42,838 nucleotides of DNA from Gemmatimonadaceae bacterium (GTDB lineage Bacteria > Gemmatimonadota > Gemmatimonadetes > Gemmatimonadales > Gemmatimonadaceae). Where the stretch lies: the NCBI GenBank assembly GCA_020851455.1, contig JADZCT010000021.1, positions 1 through 42,838 of the forward strand, in the 5' to 3' direction. The notes beneath the pieces are model-generated. The model had not been told where the DNA came from. It ran no database searches and saw only the letters and a list, made by a program, of their open reading frames with translations. Shown here in pieces: positions 1-11,336 of the stretch (positions within the stretch are counted from its first letter, which is position 1; each line of letters starts with the position of its first letter). The position numbers and the translations under genes are program-made.

Positions 1-29
1 CCCGCCCCACCCCGCGTCCATCTATCCAG

Positions 30-102
30 CTCCCGAGGAGGGACTCGAACCCCCGACCCGGTGATTAACAGTCACCTGCTCTACCACCTGAGCTACTCGG
101 GA
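30..102 (-). tRNA. tRNA-Asn (anticodon GTT)
   Basis: Read on the minus strand this folds into a complete cloverleaf. The 7-bp acceptor stem is TCCCGAG/CTCGGGA, the D-arm carries AGCTCAGGTGGTAGAGC, and the anticodon loop CTGTTAA gives anticodon GTT (Asn). The T-loop is GTTCGAGTC. The base after the acceptor stem (position 30) is the discriminator G. CCA is not encoded, so it must be added by nucleotidyltransferase. The tRNA begins one base after the uvrA stop codon on the same strand, so it is probably processed from a transcript that also carries uvrA, unless a promoter lies inside the uvrA 3' end. Confidence 0.96.
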
Positions 103-103
103 A

Positions 104-2986
104 TCACTTAAAGCTACCCGAACGGCGCGCGATCGGGAGTGGGTTGCCCGCGAAATGGCGTTGGAGCCACTGGCCGGTATGGGAATCGGCGTTCCTGGCG
201 ATGTCGGCGGGTCTGCCTGTGGCGATGACGCGGCCGCCTGCGTCGCCGCCCTCGGGGCCGAGGTCTATGACCCAGTCGGCTGTGGCGATCACGTCGAGGT
301 TGTGCTCGATGAGGACCACGGTGTGGCCGGCGTCAACGAGGCGGCCGAGCACGTCCATGAGCTTGCCGATGTCGTCGAGATGCAGTCCTGTGGTGGGCTC
401 GTCCATGACGAACAGTTTTCGGCCGCGGGACTTGCCACTGGCGATGAGCTGGCGGGCGATCTTGAGGCGCTGTGCCTCGCCGCCGGAGAGCGTAGTTGCA
501 GCCTGCCCGAGCCGAAGGTAGCCGAGGCCGACCTGCTGCACCTGCCAGAGGGCCTGGCCGAGCTTATCCTCGCGCGGGAAGGCCCTGATGGCCTGGTCCA
601 CGGTGAGGTCGAGCGCGTCCACGATGCTCCGGCCGTTGACCTTCACGTCCAGCACCTCGGCTTTGAAGCGGCGGCCATCGCACTCCTCGCACGGGAGGAA
701 GAGGTCGGCCATGAACAGCATCTCGACTTCCTGGTATCCCGCGCCCTGGCAGCGTTCGCACCGGCCGCCGGCGACGTTGAAGCTGAAGGTGCTGGCCGTG
801 TACTTGCGCTCGCGGGCGAGGGGGGTGGCGGCGAAGATGCGGCGGATTTCGTCGAACGCCTTCACGTACGTGACCGGGTTGGAGCGTGGGGTGCGTCCGA
901 TGGGCTCCTGGTCAACCATGACGGCTTCGTCGAGCCCTTCACAGCCATCGAGCGAGTCATAGGCGCCGAGCGCTTCGCCGAGGTGGAGCTTGGCGCTGTG
1001 TTCGCCGGTGAGCGTCCGTTCGAGGGCGCGGAAGAGGACGTCGTGGACGAGGGTGCTCTTGCCGCTGCCGGACACGCCGGTCACGCAGGTGAGCGCGCTG
1101 AGCGGGAAGCGCACGTCAACGCCCCGGAGGTTGTGCTGGCGTGCGCCGCGGAGCGCGAGCCACCTGCGGAGTTCGCGGGGACGCGAGCCCGGGCGAAGCG
1201 TGAGTTCTCCCGAGAGGTACTTGCCGGTTAGCGGACTGCGGGCGGGCGCGTCGGCGACGGGCCCGTTGAAGACGACGGTTCCGCCGTTGTCGCCGCTACC
1301 GGGCCCGAGCTCGACCATCCAGTCGGCGGCGCGGATGGCGTCGAGGTCGTGCTCTACCACGACGACGGTGTTTCCGCCGTCGCGGAGGCGGGCGAGGATG
1401 GCAAGCAGCCGGCCCAGGTCGCGCGGGTGGAGCCCGATGCTTGGCTCGTCGAGGACGTACGTGGTGTCAACGAGACGGGAGCCGAGAGAGTTGGCGAGGG
1501 TGATGCGCTGCGCCTCGCCGCCCGAGAGGGTGCGGGCGGCGCGGCCGAGGGTGAGGTATGTGAGCCCGACATCGCAGAGGAAGCGGATGCGCGAGCGCGC
1601 CTCGCGCAGGACATGGGCGGCGATCTCCTGCTCGCTGCCCGCGAGGAAGAGAGAGTCGGCCCACGCGCGGAGCGATGCGATGGGCATGGCGGAGACTTCC
1701 GCGATGGAGCGGCCGCCGACCTTCACGTTGAGGGCGTCGGGCTGGAGCTTCGCGCCGTGGCACGACGGACAGGTGACCGCGGACTGGTAGCGGCGCAGGA
1801 AGACGCGGATGTACTGCTTGTATTTCTTGGGTTCGAGCGACTCCAGGTGACGGATGACGCCCATGAATCCCTTCGCCTTGCCGCGCAGCAGCACCTCGCG
1901 CTGCGCCGCGGTGAGATTGCGCCACGGGCGGTCCGTCGGGATTTTCTCACGCCTGCAGAACTCGGCGAGCGCGCGGCGCTTGTTGTCGTAGCGCGGCATC
2001 GTCCACGGATCGAGGGCGCCATCTTTCAGGGTGCGTTCCGGGTAGCGGACGATCAGCGCCTCGTCGTACTCGAGGGTGGCGCCGAAGCCGTTGCACGTGG
2101 GGCATGCCCCGCGGGGGTTGTTGAACGAGAAGAGCTGCGGCGTGGGCGCGGGCGCGACGTGGCCGTCGTTCGGGCAGCGGAAGTGCTGCGTGAATGCGTG
2201 ACGCGAGTCGCCCGCGATGACGATTGCGTCGCCGTCGCCTTCGCGGAACGCGGTCTCGAGGGCGTCGGTGAGGCGCGCGCGGATGTCCGGGGCGACGGCG
2301 AGCCGGTCGGTGACCACGAGGAGCTCTCTCGCGTTCGCGAGGTTGGCGGCCGGCGGCAGTTCATCGAGGTGCAGTCCTTCGCCGTCGGCCACCACGCGGA
2401 TGAAGCCCTGCGCGCGGAGGTTCTCGACGATCTCCGAGTGGGTGAACTTCGCCGAGCGGCGCAGCGGGAAGGTCACGTGGATGCGGGCGCCGGAGTCGAG
2501 GCCAAGGATGGCGGTCGCGGCCGACTCCGGCGAATCGGGGCGCAGCTCCCTTCCGCATTGCGGGCAGGTGGTTCGTCCGACGCGCGCCCAGAGCAGCCGA
2601 AGGTAGTCGTAGATCTCCGTGGCGGTGCCCACGGTGGACCTGGAAGTTCGCGTCGGGTTCTTCTGCTCGATCGCGATCGCCGGAGAGAGGCCGTCCACGA
2701 AATCCACCGCCGGCTTATGCATTCGCTCGAGGAACTGCCGCGCGTAGGCGGAGAGCGACTCGACGTAGCGCCGCTGGCCTTCGGCGTAGATCGTGTCGAA
2801 GGCGAGCGACGACTTTCCCGAGCCGGAGGGGCCCGTGATGACCGTTATGGCCCTGCGCGGAATGTCGAGGTCGAAACCCTTGAGGTTGTGCTGCCGGGCG
2901 CCGCGGATGCGGATTGCTGGTGCCACTGTGACGATGGCCGCTCGCTTGAGGAATGAGGCGGCGGTCGCGCCGCGCGGCGCCGTCAT
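104..2986 (-). CDS. uvrA: excinuclease ABC subunit A (UvrA)
   Basis: This is the damage-sensing ATPase of nucleotide excision repair, which loads UvrB at lesions. Two ABC modules are visible: Walker [10 protein letters not shown] near residues 52-60 with a first LSGGEAQR, and GVSGSGKST in the second half with [13 protein letters not shown]. Several CxxC zinc-finger pairs are present (CPQC, CPTC, CPSC, CERC, CEEC), as expected for UvrA. The reading frame is open upstream to 3094, but that extension is low-complexity and overlaps the divergent gene. The ATG at 2986 gives 960 residues. A GTG at 2926 would give 940, the same length as E. coli UvrA, and is a serious alternative because a -10-like TAGCTT lies only 4 bases before the ATG. 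The stop codon is one base from tRNA-Asn. Confidence 0.95.
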   Translation of the reverse strand: MTAPRGATAASFLKRAAIVTVAPAIRIRGARQHNLKGFDLDIPRRAITVITGPSGSGKSSLAFDTIYAEGQRRYVESLSAYARQFLERMHKPAVDFVDGLSPAIAIEQKNPTRTSRSTVGTATEIYDYLRLLWARVGRTTCPQCGRELRPDSPESAATAILGLDSGARIHVTFPLRRSAKFTHSEIVENLRAQGFIRVVADGEGLHLDELPPAANLANARELLVVTDRLAVAPDIRARLTDALETAFREGDGDAIVIAGDSRHAFTQHFRCPNDGHVAPAPTPQLFSFNNPRGACPTCNGFGATLEYDEALIVRYPERTLKDGALDPWTMPRYDNKRRALAEFCRREKIPTDRPWRNLTAAQREVLLRGKAKGFMGVIRHLESLEPKKYKQYIRVFLRRYQSAVTCPSCHGAKLQPDALNVKVGGRSIAEVSAMPIASLRAWADSLFLAGSEQEIAAHVLREARSRIRFLCDVGLTYLTLGRAARTLSGGEAQRITLANSLGSRLVDTTYVLDEPSIGLHPRDLGRLLAILARLRDGGNTVVVVEHDLDAIRAADWMVELGPGSGDNGGTVVFNGPVADAPARSPLTGKYLSGELTLRPGSRPRELRRWLALRGARQHNLRGVDVRFPLSALTCVTGVSGSGKSTLVHDVLFRALERTLTGEHSAKLHLGEALGAYDSLDGCEGLDEAVMVDQEPIGRTPRSNPVTYVKAFDEIRRIFAATPLARERKYTASTFSFNVAGGRCERCQGAGYQEVEMLFMADLFLPCEECDGRRFKAEVLDVKVNGRSIVDALDLTVDQAIRAFPREDKLGQALWQVQQVGLGYLRLGQAATTLSGGEAQRLKIARQLIASGKSRGRKLFVMDEPTTGLHLDDIGKLMDVLGRLVDAGHTVVLIEHNLDVIATADWVIDLGPEGGDAGGRVIATGRPADIARNADSHTGQWLQRHFAGNPLPIARRSGSFK

Positions 2987-2990
2987 CTGT

Positions 2991-2996
2991 AAGCTA
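2991..2996 (-). promoter_or_regulatory. uvrA: possible -10 element for uvrA
   Basis: On the minus strand TAGCTT is followed by ACAG and then the candidate ATG of uvrA. It matches the TAnnnT hexamers seen before several other genes here. No convincing -35 lies 16-19 bases upstream. If the hexamer is used, transcription would start at or just inside the ATG at 2986, which would favour the downstream GTG at 2926. Confidence 0.3.
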
Positions 2997-3041
2997 GTCG
3001 GGCGGGGAATGCGACCCCGCCGACGCCCGCGGAAAAATGCC

Positions 3042-3070
3042 TTGCCACCCCTGTGGGCGGGGCGTAGTTT
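3042..3070 (+). promoter_or_regulatory. sigma70-like promoter of the FHA/PP2C operon
   Basis: TTGCCA (3042-3047) and TAGTTT (3065-3070) are separated by exactly 17 bases. Transcription would begin about 3 bases before the ATG at 3080, so the mRNA would be almost leaderless. No Shine-Dalgarno sequence is present in the 9 bases between the hexamer and the ATG, which agrees with this. It is the best two-box promoter in the window. Confidence 0.5.
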
Positions 3071-3079
3071 CCGTGCCGA

Positions 3080-4504
3080 ATGCCGTATCTCCAATACCGC
3101 GGGCAGCGCGTCACCTTAACGCAGGCCGTCCAGGTCATCGGCGCGTTCGACGGGGCAGCGCTCCGCATTCCCGGCGACGACCCGGCGGCGCGTGCCACGA
3201 TCCGGCTGGGCGCCGACGGCACCGGGATCATCAGCCGCGCCGACGCATCGTCGGAGGTGTCGGTGAATGGCGTGCAGTTGGGCGCCGAGCCATCGCCGCT
3301 GCTTCATGGCGACAAGGTCGAGCTCGGCGGCGAGCAGCTCCAGTACGGGGACGACGCACAGGGTGGCAGCACCCAGTTCATCAGCGCGGCGAACGTGGCA
3401 GCGCATCTTGGGGCCGCGAAGGGACCGCGGAAGGCCACGAGCGCCACGGGCGGCCGCCTGGTTTCGCTCGTGGACGGGCGGGAGTACACTATCGCTGACG
3501 CGGGCGCGAGCTTCGGTCGCGAGATCGGCAACGACATCGTCATCGCCTCTGCGGAGGTGTCGCGGCGGCACGCCGAGATAGTGCCTGCCGAGGGCGGGTA
3601 CGTACTGAAAGACCTCAGCACCAACGGCGTGCTGGTGAACGGCGTGCGCGTGGAGAAGGAGCAACTGCTCGGCCGCGCCGACGTGATCAGGATCGCCAAC
3701 GAGGAGTTTCGGTTCTACGCCGACAAGGCCAGGGATGTCGCGGCGGCGGTGGCACCCCCATCGGCGGGCGCGCAGAGCGCGCAGCCGGCCACCGCCGCGG
3801 CGGCTCCAGCGCAGGCCAGCCAACCCTCTGCGCCGGTTTCGCCAACCGCTCCGCTGCCGGAAGCGCCAACAGTGCCAAAGCCGATTCGTCCGTCAGCGGC
3901 GCGGGAACCGCTGGCGACGCTCGAAGTCGTGAACGAGGGCCCGGCCAAGGGCGAGAAGTACCAGATTTTCACCCCGCTCGCGAACGTCGGTCGCGGGGCG
4001 CACAACGACGTGGTGATTGCGGACGACAGCGTCTCCGACTCGCACGCCAAGATCCTTCACCGGGACGGGCACTGGTTCATCGAGGATCAGGGCTCGACGA
4101 ACGGCACGTACATCGGCGGGAACCGCGTGCACGGCGAGCAGCAGGTCGTTGGCGCGCCGGACGTCCGCTTCGGGAACGTCAAGCTCACCTTCCGTCCTTC
4201 GGCCGCTACGGCTGACACCGGGGGCAGCACGCGCGCGATAGCATCGGTGAACGCCGAGCAGGCGCGCCGGATGTCAACGCACGGCGCTCCTGCCGCCGGG
4301 CCCGCCCCGGCTGGCTCCGGGCGGCACAGCCAGGGGGGCGGCGCCGTGGCGCATCCGGCGCACAAGCCAGAGAAACCCGTGGTCATCCCCGAAGCGGATC
4401 TGCCGGCGAAGAAGGGCTGCGCCACGGCGATCGCATTCGTGCTGGCAACCGCGGCCATGGCGGGCGCGGGGATGCTGGCCATCCTGTTCAGGGTCGGGGG
4501 CTGA
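3080..4504 (+). CDS. multi-FHA-domain protein with C-terminal membrane anchor
   Basis: FHA domains bind phosphothreonine peptides. FHA2 (about residues 126-215) has the full signature: G146-R147, S161-R-R-H164 and the T-N182-G turn. FHA3 (about 278-373) has G304-R305, S321-H322 and TN341G. Residues 10-95 look like a third, degenerate FHA domain (VNG turn, but no GR or SxxH). An Ala/Pro-rich linker spans 221-275 and a Ser/Gly/Pro-rich one 375-440. One hydrophobic helix (about 448-470) ends the chain, so the protein is probably tail-anchored with the FHA domains in the cytoplasm. The gene lies 3 bases before a PP2C phosphatase, so it is likely an adaptor in Ser/Thr phospho-signalling. No kinase gene is in the window. 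Confidence 0.85.
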   Translation: MPYLQYRGQRVTLTQAVQVIGAFDGAALRIPGDDPAARATIRLGADGTGIISRADASSEVSVNGVQLGAEPSPLLHGDKVELGGEQLQYGDDAQGGSTQFISAANVAAHLGAAKGPRKATSATGGRLVSLVDGREYTIADAGASFGREIGNDIVIASAEVSRRHAEIVPAEGGYVLKDLSTNGVLVNGVRVEKEQLLGRADVIRIANEEFRFYADKARDVAAAVAPPSAGAQSAQPATAAAAPAQASQPSAPVSPTAPLPEAPTVPKPIRPSAAREPLATLEVVNEGPAKGEKYQIFTPLANVGRGAHNDVVIADDSVSDSHAKILHRDGHWFIEDQGSTNGTYIGGNRVHGEQQVVGAPDVRFGNVKLTFRPSAATADTGGSTRAIASVNAEQARRMSTHGAPAAGPAPAGSGRHSQGGGAVAHPAHKPEKPVVIPEADLPAKKGCATAIAFVLATAAMAGAGMLAILFRVGG

Positions 4505-4507
4505 GCG

Positions 4508-5272
4508 ATGCAGATTGCCATCGGCGCCCGGTCGGACGTGGGGATGGTTCGCTCCGGCAACGAAGACAACTTCTTCGCAGATGCGGATGAGCGCCGCGGG
4601 CTATTCGTCGTGGCCGACGGCATGGGGGGGCACGCCGCGGGCGAGGTTGCGAGCGAGATGGCGGTGCAGATCGTATCGCGCAACCTGCTGCCGATCGAGA
4701 CGCTGCTGGATGCGGCGGCGGACGAACGGATGGCCACTTCGATCCAGGAGGCCAACCGCGCCATCTACGACCGGATGCTTGCCGAGGTGGACAAGCAGGG
4801 GATGGGCACGACGGCATCGGTGCTCGTGGTCGCGGGGGACCGGTTCCTCATCGGGCAGGTCGGCGACTCCCGGGTGTACCTCCTTCGCGACGGAGCACTG
4901 CAGCAGGTCACGAAGGACCACTCTTACGTGCAGGAGCAGGTTGACGCGGGCCGGCTGACGCCTGAGCAGGCGCGCTACCACCCGTACAGCAACGTGATCA
5001 CGCGGTGCGTGGGGGCGAGCGAAGGGGTCGAGGTGGACCTGTACCGCGGCGATGTGAAGCCGGGCGATGTATTCCTCCTGGCGAGTGACGGGCTCACGGG
5101 CATGGTGGACGACCGGCGGCTGCAGCAGATCCTGCTGGCGAGGTCGAGCCCGGGCCGCATCGTTGACGCGCTGATCGCCGAGGCGAACGGACGCGGCGGG
5201 CTGGACAACATTACGGCAATCGTCGTGCAGGTCGGCTCGGTGTCGGTGTCGGGCGAGGGCGCGACGGCCTGA
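4508..5272 (+). CDS. PP2C-family serine/threonine phosphatase
   Basis: This is a Mn/Mg-dependent protein phosphatase of the bacterial Stp/PrpC type, 254 residues long and made only of the catalytic domain. The metal-site motifs are all present: SGNED with D20, ADGMGGH with D37-G38, GDSR (120-122), LASDG with D194 and GLDN with D233. There is no signal peptide or membrane segment, so it acts in the cytoplasm. It follows the FHA gene by 3 bases and overlaps the next ORF (TGATG), so the three form one operon. The inferred role is to remove the Thr phosphorylation read by the FHA protein. Confidence 0.93.
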   Translation: MQIAIGARSDVGMVRSGNEDNFFADADERRGLFVVADGMGGHAAGEVASEMAVQIVSRNLLPIETLLDAAADERMATSIQEANRAIYDRMLAEVDKQGMGTTASVLVVAGDRFLIGQVGDSRVYLLRDGALQQVTKDHSYVQEQVDAGRLTPEQARYHPYSNVITRCVGASEGVEVDLYRGDVKPGDVFLLASDGLTGMVDDRRLQQILLARSSPGRIVDALIAEANGRGGLDNITAIVVQVGSVSVSGEGATA

Positions 5273-5457
5273 TGGCCGACGACGCGGGTGTAGCGTCGGT
5301 GGCGACGCTGTTCCTGGGCAACATTCTTTACGCGCTCGAGCGGTGCGCCATGTCCCTCGACGACGAGGGCAGGGGCGAGGACGCGTCGTTCTACCGTGGG
5401 ATCGCGCGGATGCTCGCCGAGGCGCACGGGCGCGAGAAGTCGCAGGGGAAGTCGTAG
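5272..5457 (+). CDS. small protein coupled to PP2C, unknown function
   Basis: A 61-residue ORF whose ATG overlaps the PP2C stop by one base (TGATG), a typical translational-coupling junction. The product is predicted to be helical: a hydrophobic first half (ATLFLGNILYALERC) and a charged second half ending in a Lys/Gln/Ser tail. I recognise no family. The tight coupling and normal codon use support a real gene. It may be a partner or regulator of the phosphatase/FHA pair, but that is inference from position only. Confidence 0.6.
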   Translation: MADDAGVASVATLFLGNILYALERCAMSLDDEGRGEDASFYRGIARMLAEAHGREKSQGKS

Positions 5458-5517
5458 CGAGGCATGGCGCAGGCGTGGCGACCCGGCGCGGGCGGCCATG
5501 CGTACAGATCGCCGGCT

Positions 5518-6738
5518 TCAGGGCTCCAGCGATGAGAGCAGGGCGTCGCGGTCAAGCGTGGTGCGCGTGCCGGTGAATACCCGGAGGCAGCGCGCGCTGG
5601 CGTAGAGCTCTCCGGCCAGGCGGGGCAGGTCAATTGCGCCCGCGAGGCCGGCCTGCGTGAGCCGACGCACCGTGCGATCCTTGCGCGCGACGAGCACGTC
5701 GAGCCCGAGCATCTGTGTCTTGGCGGGATAGTCGAGGAGTACCTCGTCTGCGGGGAGGCCAAGGCGCGCGGCGATGCGCCGCTCGGCGGCAGCCGTCCGG
5801 GTGCGGTCGTCGGCGATCCACTCGAGGTCGGCGTCCGGAAGGGCGGCCGCTGGCGCTTCGAACGCGCGCTTGAACAGGCGGCGGGTGCGCAGCCGCGCGA
5901 GCATGGGATCGCCACCGCCGAACTCGAGGGCGTTGAGCAGTCCTTCGTCGGTGAAGCTGCCGAGGCTGGCCATGCTGACCGCGCCGCGGGCGACCGCGCG
6001 CTCGACAATGCGCTTGTACATCGCCGTCGCGGAACGGCATGCGTGGTGCCAGTAGACGTTGCGGTACATCTGGTACTTGGCGAAGAGGAGGGTCTCGACG
6101 GCGGAAAGGCCCTTCTCGAGGATGCCGATGGACGATGTGCCGGTTGCGGGGTCGCGCAGCACGAGCATGGACTGGAGGAGGCGGTCTTCGTCAATCTCGC
6201 CGTAGGGGACGCCGCACATCCGGGCGTCGCGCTGCAGGTAGTCAATCTTGTCGAGGTCGAACGACCCGGAGATGAGCCCCTGGAGGGGAGACGCGCTTCG
6301 GCCCTGGATGAGGTCGGAGATGCGGCGGGGAGCGTCGGCGCCGATATCGGCCTGGAGGATGTCTGCGACTGCGCCGCTGGTGACGATCTGCTCCGCAAGC
6401 GTCTCGTGCAGCGGGGCGCCGATCTCCTCGAGTGCGTGCGAAAACGGGTAGTGGCCGACGTCGTGGAGGAGGGCGGCCGCCGCGATCACGGCCGGCTCAT
6501 CCGGAGGAACGGCGGCGAGCGCGCCGGCTTCGCGGAGCTTCGCAAGCGCTCGCCGCGCGAGGTGGTACGCTCCCAGGGCGTGCTCGAACCGCGAGTGCGT
6601 GGCGCCCGGGTACACCAGGTGCGCGAGCCCGAGCTGCCGCACCTGCCGCAGCCGCTGGACGGCTGGCGTGTCGAGCAGCCTGGCGGCGGTGTCGTCAACC
6701 GCTATCGAGCCCCAGAGGGGGTCGCGGACATGGAGCAT
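5518..6738 (-). CDS. HD-domain phosphohydrolase (YdhJ/dNTPase-like)
   Basis: A 406-residue protein of the HD superfamily group that includes dGTPase/SAMHD1-like enzymes. The metal-binding residues are visible: H53 in HSRFEH, H92-D93 in LLHDVGHYPFSH, and D163 in the DLDKIDYLQRD segment. N-terminal DPLWGSI and TPAVQRLRQVRQLG are characteristic of the family. The ATG at 6738 starts the conserved region; upstream in-frame codons to 6798 encode no conserved sequence and lie in the divergent promoter gap. The substrate cannot be read from sequence; dNTP hydrolysis is the family expectation. The gene is convergent with the FHA/PP2C operon. Confidence 0.88.
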   Translation of the reverse strand: MLHVRDPLWGSIAVDDTAARLLDTPAVQRLRQVRQLGLAHLVYPGATHSRFEHALGAYHLARRALAKLREAGALAAVPPDEPAVIAAAALLHDVGHYPFSHALEEIGAPLHETLAEQIVTSGAVADILQADIGADAPRRISDLIQGRSASPLQGLISGSFDLDKIDYLQRDARMCGVPYGEIDEDRLLQSMLVLRDPATGTSSIGILEKGLSAVETLLFAKYQMYRNVYWHHACRSATAMYKRIVERAVARGAVSMASLGSFTDEGLLNALEFGGGDPMLARLRTRRLFKRAFEAPAAALPDADLEWIADDRTRTAAAERRIAARLGLPADEVLLDYPAKTQMLGLDVLVARKDRTVRRLTQAGLAGAIDLPRLAGELYASARCLRVFTGTRTTLDRDALLSSLEP

Positions 6739-6811
6739 GTGAGGGTGGGTGCGGTTGTGTGGAACCTCGCACCGTCTAAGTTCGCACCGCGGAGCCACGC
6801 GGACAACGCGC

Positions 6812-6817
6812 TATGCT
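6812..6817 (+). promoter_or_regulatory. -10-like element of a leaderless gene
   Basis: TATGCT ends exactly 6 bases before the asparaginase-like ATG at 6824, which would place the transcription start on the A of the ATG. There is no Shine-Dalgarno sequence. No good -35 is visible, so the call rests on hexamer position and on similar arrangements elsewhere in the window. Confidence 0.35.
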
Positions 6818-6823
6818 TAGTCC

Positions 6824-7308
6824 ATGCGAATCAGGCTGTTTGTCACCGGCGGCACCTTCGACAAGCAATACGACGAAGTGAACGGAGCGCTCGCGTTCGG
6901 CGAGACCCACGTGCCGCGGATGCTCGACCTTGGACGGTGCCGCGTTGAAGTCGCAACCGAGGTGCTGCTGCTGAAGGACAGTCTCGACCTTACCGCCACC
7001 GACCGCGCGGCAATTGTGAACGCGTGCAGGTCGTGCGCGGAGACACGCATCGTGATCACCCACGGCACCGACACGATGGTCGAGACGGCGCAGGCAATCG
7101 CGGCCGCGGTCACGGGCCGCACCGTCGTGCTCACGGGCGCGATGATTCCCTTTGCGTTCGGCAGTTCTGACGGGCTGTTCAACCTCGGCAGCGCGCTCTC
7201 GTTCGCGCAGGCGCTGCAGGCAGGCACGTACATAGCGATGAACGGCCGGTTCTTCCCGCACGACAACGTGAGGAAGAACCGGCCTCAGGGGGTGTTCGAG
7301 GCGATTCG

Positions 7309-7312
<4 letters not shown>
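6824..7312 (+). CDS. half-length asparaginase-like protein
   Basis: 162 residues matching only the N-terminal catalytic lobe of type I/II L-asparaginases, which are normally about 320-350 residues. The nucleophile motif TGGTFDK (T11) and HGTDTM (T82-D83) are intact, and K151 in RKNRP sits where the asparaginase catalytic Lys would fall. There is no C-terminal lobe and no signal peptide. The reading frame closes cleanly with no visible continuation downstream, so this looks like a genuine short family rather than a decayed gene. Its activity on asparagine is not assured. Its TAG stop overlaps the pckA stop on the other strand in the palindrome CTAG. Confidence 0.85.
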
Positions 7313-8928
<1,616 letters not shown>

Positions 8929-8977
8929 GTCGAGATCGGGATGGGGAAGGGGACTGTATTTAGCCGGCAGCGGGCGC

Positions 8978-11281
8978 CTAGTGCAGCGGAAGCTCTCCGC
9001 CAGTGCCGACCGGAACGTAAGTGCCGCTGGTGGTGCGCACGCGCCACTGCGCGTCAATCACCGCGACCGCCGCCATGTTGACGATATCCCGCACCTCGGC
9101 GGCCTGTTCGAGCACGTGCACGGGATACGCCATGCCGGCGAGGATCGGGCCAATGGCCGTGGCCCCGCCGAGTTTCGTGAGCAGCTTGTACGCGATGTTG
9201 CCCGCGCTCAGGTTCGGGAAGATGAGCACGTTCGCGTCCTGCGTGAGGAGGCTGAACGGGTACTCCGTCGCGAGGACGTCCGCGCTGAAGGCGGTGTCGG
9301 CCTGCATTTCGCCGTCCACCATGAGCGTGGGCCTGCGGGCCCGCACGATCCGCACCGCCTCGGCCATCTTCTCGGCTTCCGGATGCTTCACGGATCCGAA
9401 GTTCGAGAACGACAGCATCGCGATCCGCGGCACTTCGCCGAGGTTGGCCACGAGTCCGGCCGCGGAGATCGCGATCTGGGCTACCTGCTCGGCGGTGGGA
9501 TCAATGTTCACCGTGGTGTCGCCGCAGAAGATCACGCGCTTGTCGAAGGCGAGCATGTACACCCCGCTCGCCAGCTTCGTCACATGGTGCGCGCCGATGA
9601 CCTCGAGCGCGGGCCGGATCGTCTCGGGGTAGTGCTTGCCCAGGCCGCCGACGATGCCGTCGGCGTCGCCCGAGGCCACCATCACGCAGCCGAAGTAGAT
9701 GCCCCGGTACAGGCGCTGCTCGGCCTCTGCGAGAGAAAGCCCCTTGCGCTGGCGGCGCTCGAAGAGGAACTGCGCGTAGCGCTGCCGGTCGGGCGAGGTG
9801 GAGGGCTCCTCGATGCGTACGCCCTCGAGCGATACGCCAAGCTCCGCGGCGACCTCTCCGATGCGATCGCGGCGGCCGAGGATGATCGGGTGGGCGATCC
9901 CTTCGTCAACGAGGATCTGCGCTGCCTTCAGGACGCGCGGCTCCTCGCCTTCGGGGAAGACGATGCGTTTCGGGTCGTGCTGGGCTCGGCCGATGATGCT
10001 GCGCATGAATCCGCGCGCACGGCCGAGGCGGCTCTCGAGCTGGTCGCGGTAGCGCTCGAGGTCAATCATCTCGCGCGCCACTCCGCTGGCGACCGCGGCC
10101 CAGGCGACGGCCGGCGTCACCCAGAGAAGCGCCCTCGGATCGAACGGGAAGGGGATCAGGTAGTCTGGCCCGAAGTGCACGCTTGCCAGGCCGTAGCGCT
10201 GGGCCACGTCGTCCGGGACGTCTTCCCTGGCCAGCGCCGCGAGTGCGCGCGTTGCGGCCATCTTCATCTCCTCGTTGATCTCCGTCGCGCGCACGTCGAG
10301 CGCGCCGCGGAAGATGAACGGGAAGCCGAGCACGTTGTTCACCTGGTTGGGGAAGTCGCTGCGTCCCGTGGCGATGATCGCATCGCTGCGCACCGCCTTG
10401 ATCTCGTCCGGGAGGATCTCCGGCACCGGGTTGGCAAGCGCGAAGATGATCGGGCGCGGGCCCATGGAGGCGACCATCTCCCCGGTCATCGCGCCTGCGG
10501 CGGAGAGCCCCACGAAAACATCGGCGCCCTTCAGCGCGTCGGCGAGGGTTCTTGCTTCGGTCTTGACGGCGAAGCGGGCCTTGTACGGGTCCATGTGCTC
10601 GGTGCGGCCCTCGTAGATCGCGCCGGACCGATCGCACATGATGAGGTTCTCGCGCCGGACGCCGAGCCGGATGTAATGGCCCGCCGTGGAGATCGCGGCG
10701 GCTCCGGCGCCGGAGAACACGACCTTGACCTTGTCTATCTCCTTGCCGGTTACCTCGAGCGCGTTGAGCAGCGCGGCGCCCGAGATGATTGCCGTGCCGT
10801 GCTGGTCGTCGTGGAAGACGGGGATCTTCATCGTCTTCCGCAGCGTTTCCTCGATGTAGAAGCAGTCTGGCGCGCGGACGTCCTCGAGGTTGATCCCGCC
10901 GACGGTCGGTTCGAGCAGTTGGCAGAACCGGATGAGGTCGTCCGGGCTCTCCGAGCCGACCTCGAGGTCGAACACGTCAATGTCGGCGAACTGCTTGAAC
11001 AGGTTGCCCTTGCCTTCCATCACCGGCTTGCCCGCCTGCGCGCCGATGTTTCCGAGGCCGAGCACTGCGGTGCCGTTGGTGACCACGGCCACGAGGTTTC
11101 CCTTGGCCGTGTAGGTGTAGGCGTCTTCCGGGTGGTCCCTGATTTCCAGGCAGGGTTCCGCGACACCGGGGCTGTAGGCGAGGGAGAGGTCGCGTTGGTT
11201 GGCGAGTGGCTTCGTGGGGACGACGGCGATCTTGCCAGGGCGTCCGCTCGCGTGGTAGTCGAGCGCGTCTTCGCGTTTCAT
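8978..11281 (-). CDS. maeB: NADP-dependent malic enzyme with phosphotransacetylase-like C-terminal domain
   Basis: Oxidatively decarboxylates malate to pyruvate. At 767 residues it is the long MaeB type. The N-terminal malic domain has [24 protein letters not shown] and the [11 protein letters not shown] block. The NAD(P)-binding domain has a GAGAAA turn. From about residue 430 to the end there is a Pta-like domain ([26 protein letters not shown]), which in this family is regulatory rather than catalytic. The start ATG at 11281 is preceded by GGGGA 8 bases upstream, which rules out the longer frame to 11380. Next to pckA it completes the malate/oxaloacetate-to-PEP/pyruvate node. Confidence 0.95.
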   Translation of the reverse strand: MKREDALDYHASGRPGKIAVVPTKPLANQRDLSLAYSPGVAEPCLEIRDHPEDAYTYTAKGNLVAVVTNGTAVLGLGNIGAQAGKPVMEGKGNLFKQFADIDVFDLEVGSESPDDLIRFCQLLEPTVGGINLEDVRAPDCFYIEETLRKTMKIPVFHDDQHGTAIISGAALLNALEVTGKEIDKVKVVFSGAGAAAISTAGHYIRLGVRRENLIMCDRSGAIYEGRTEHMDPYKARFAVKTEARTLADALKGADVFVGLSAAGAMTGEMVASMGPRPIIFALANPVPEILPDEIKAVRSDAIIATGRSDFPNQVNNVLGFPFIFRGALDVRATEINEEMKMAATRALAALAREDVPDDVAQRYGLASVHFGPDYLIPFPFDPRALLWVTPAVAWAAVASGVAREMIDLERYRDQLESRLGRARGFMRSIIGRAQHDPKRIVFPEGEEPRVLKAAQILVDEGIAHPIILGRRDRIGEVAAELGVSLEGVRIEEPSTSPDRQRYAQFLFERRQRKGLSLAEAEQRLYRGIYFGCVMVASGDADGIVGGLGKHYPETIRPALEVIGAHHVTKLASGVYMLAFDKRVIFCGDTTVNIDPTAEQVAQIAISAAGLVANLGEVPRIAMLSFSNFGSVKHPEAEKMAEAVRIVRARRPTLMVDGEMQADTAFSADVLATEYPFSLLTQDANVLIFPNLSAGNIAYKLLTKLGGATAIGPILAGMAYPVHVLEQAAEVRDIVNMAAVAVIDAQWRVRTTSGTYVPVGTGGELPLH

Positions 11282-11336
11282 ATGAGTATCCCCGAAGAAT
11301 AACGCCTGCGGCGCCCCCGGGAGCGATGCGAACCCG

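Noticed and set aside
1349-2956. Plus-strand open frame inside uvrA
   Set aside because: Antisense shadow of uvrA with no domain or ribosome site.
5458-5517. Terminator between the small PP2C-coupled gene and the HD-domain gene
   Set aside because: Only a 6-bp stem with a loop of about 21 bases can be drawn, too weak to call.
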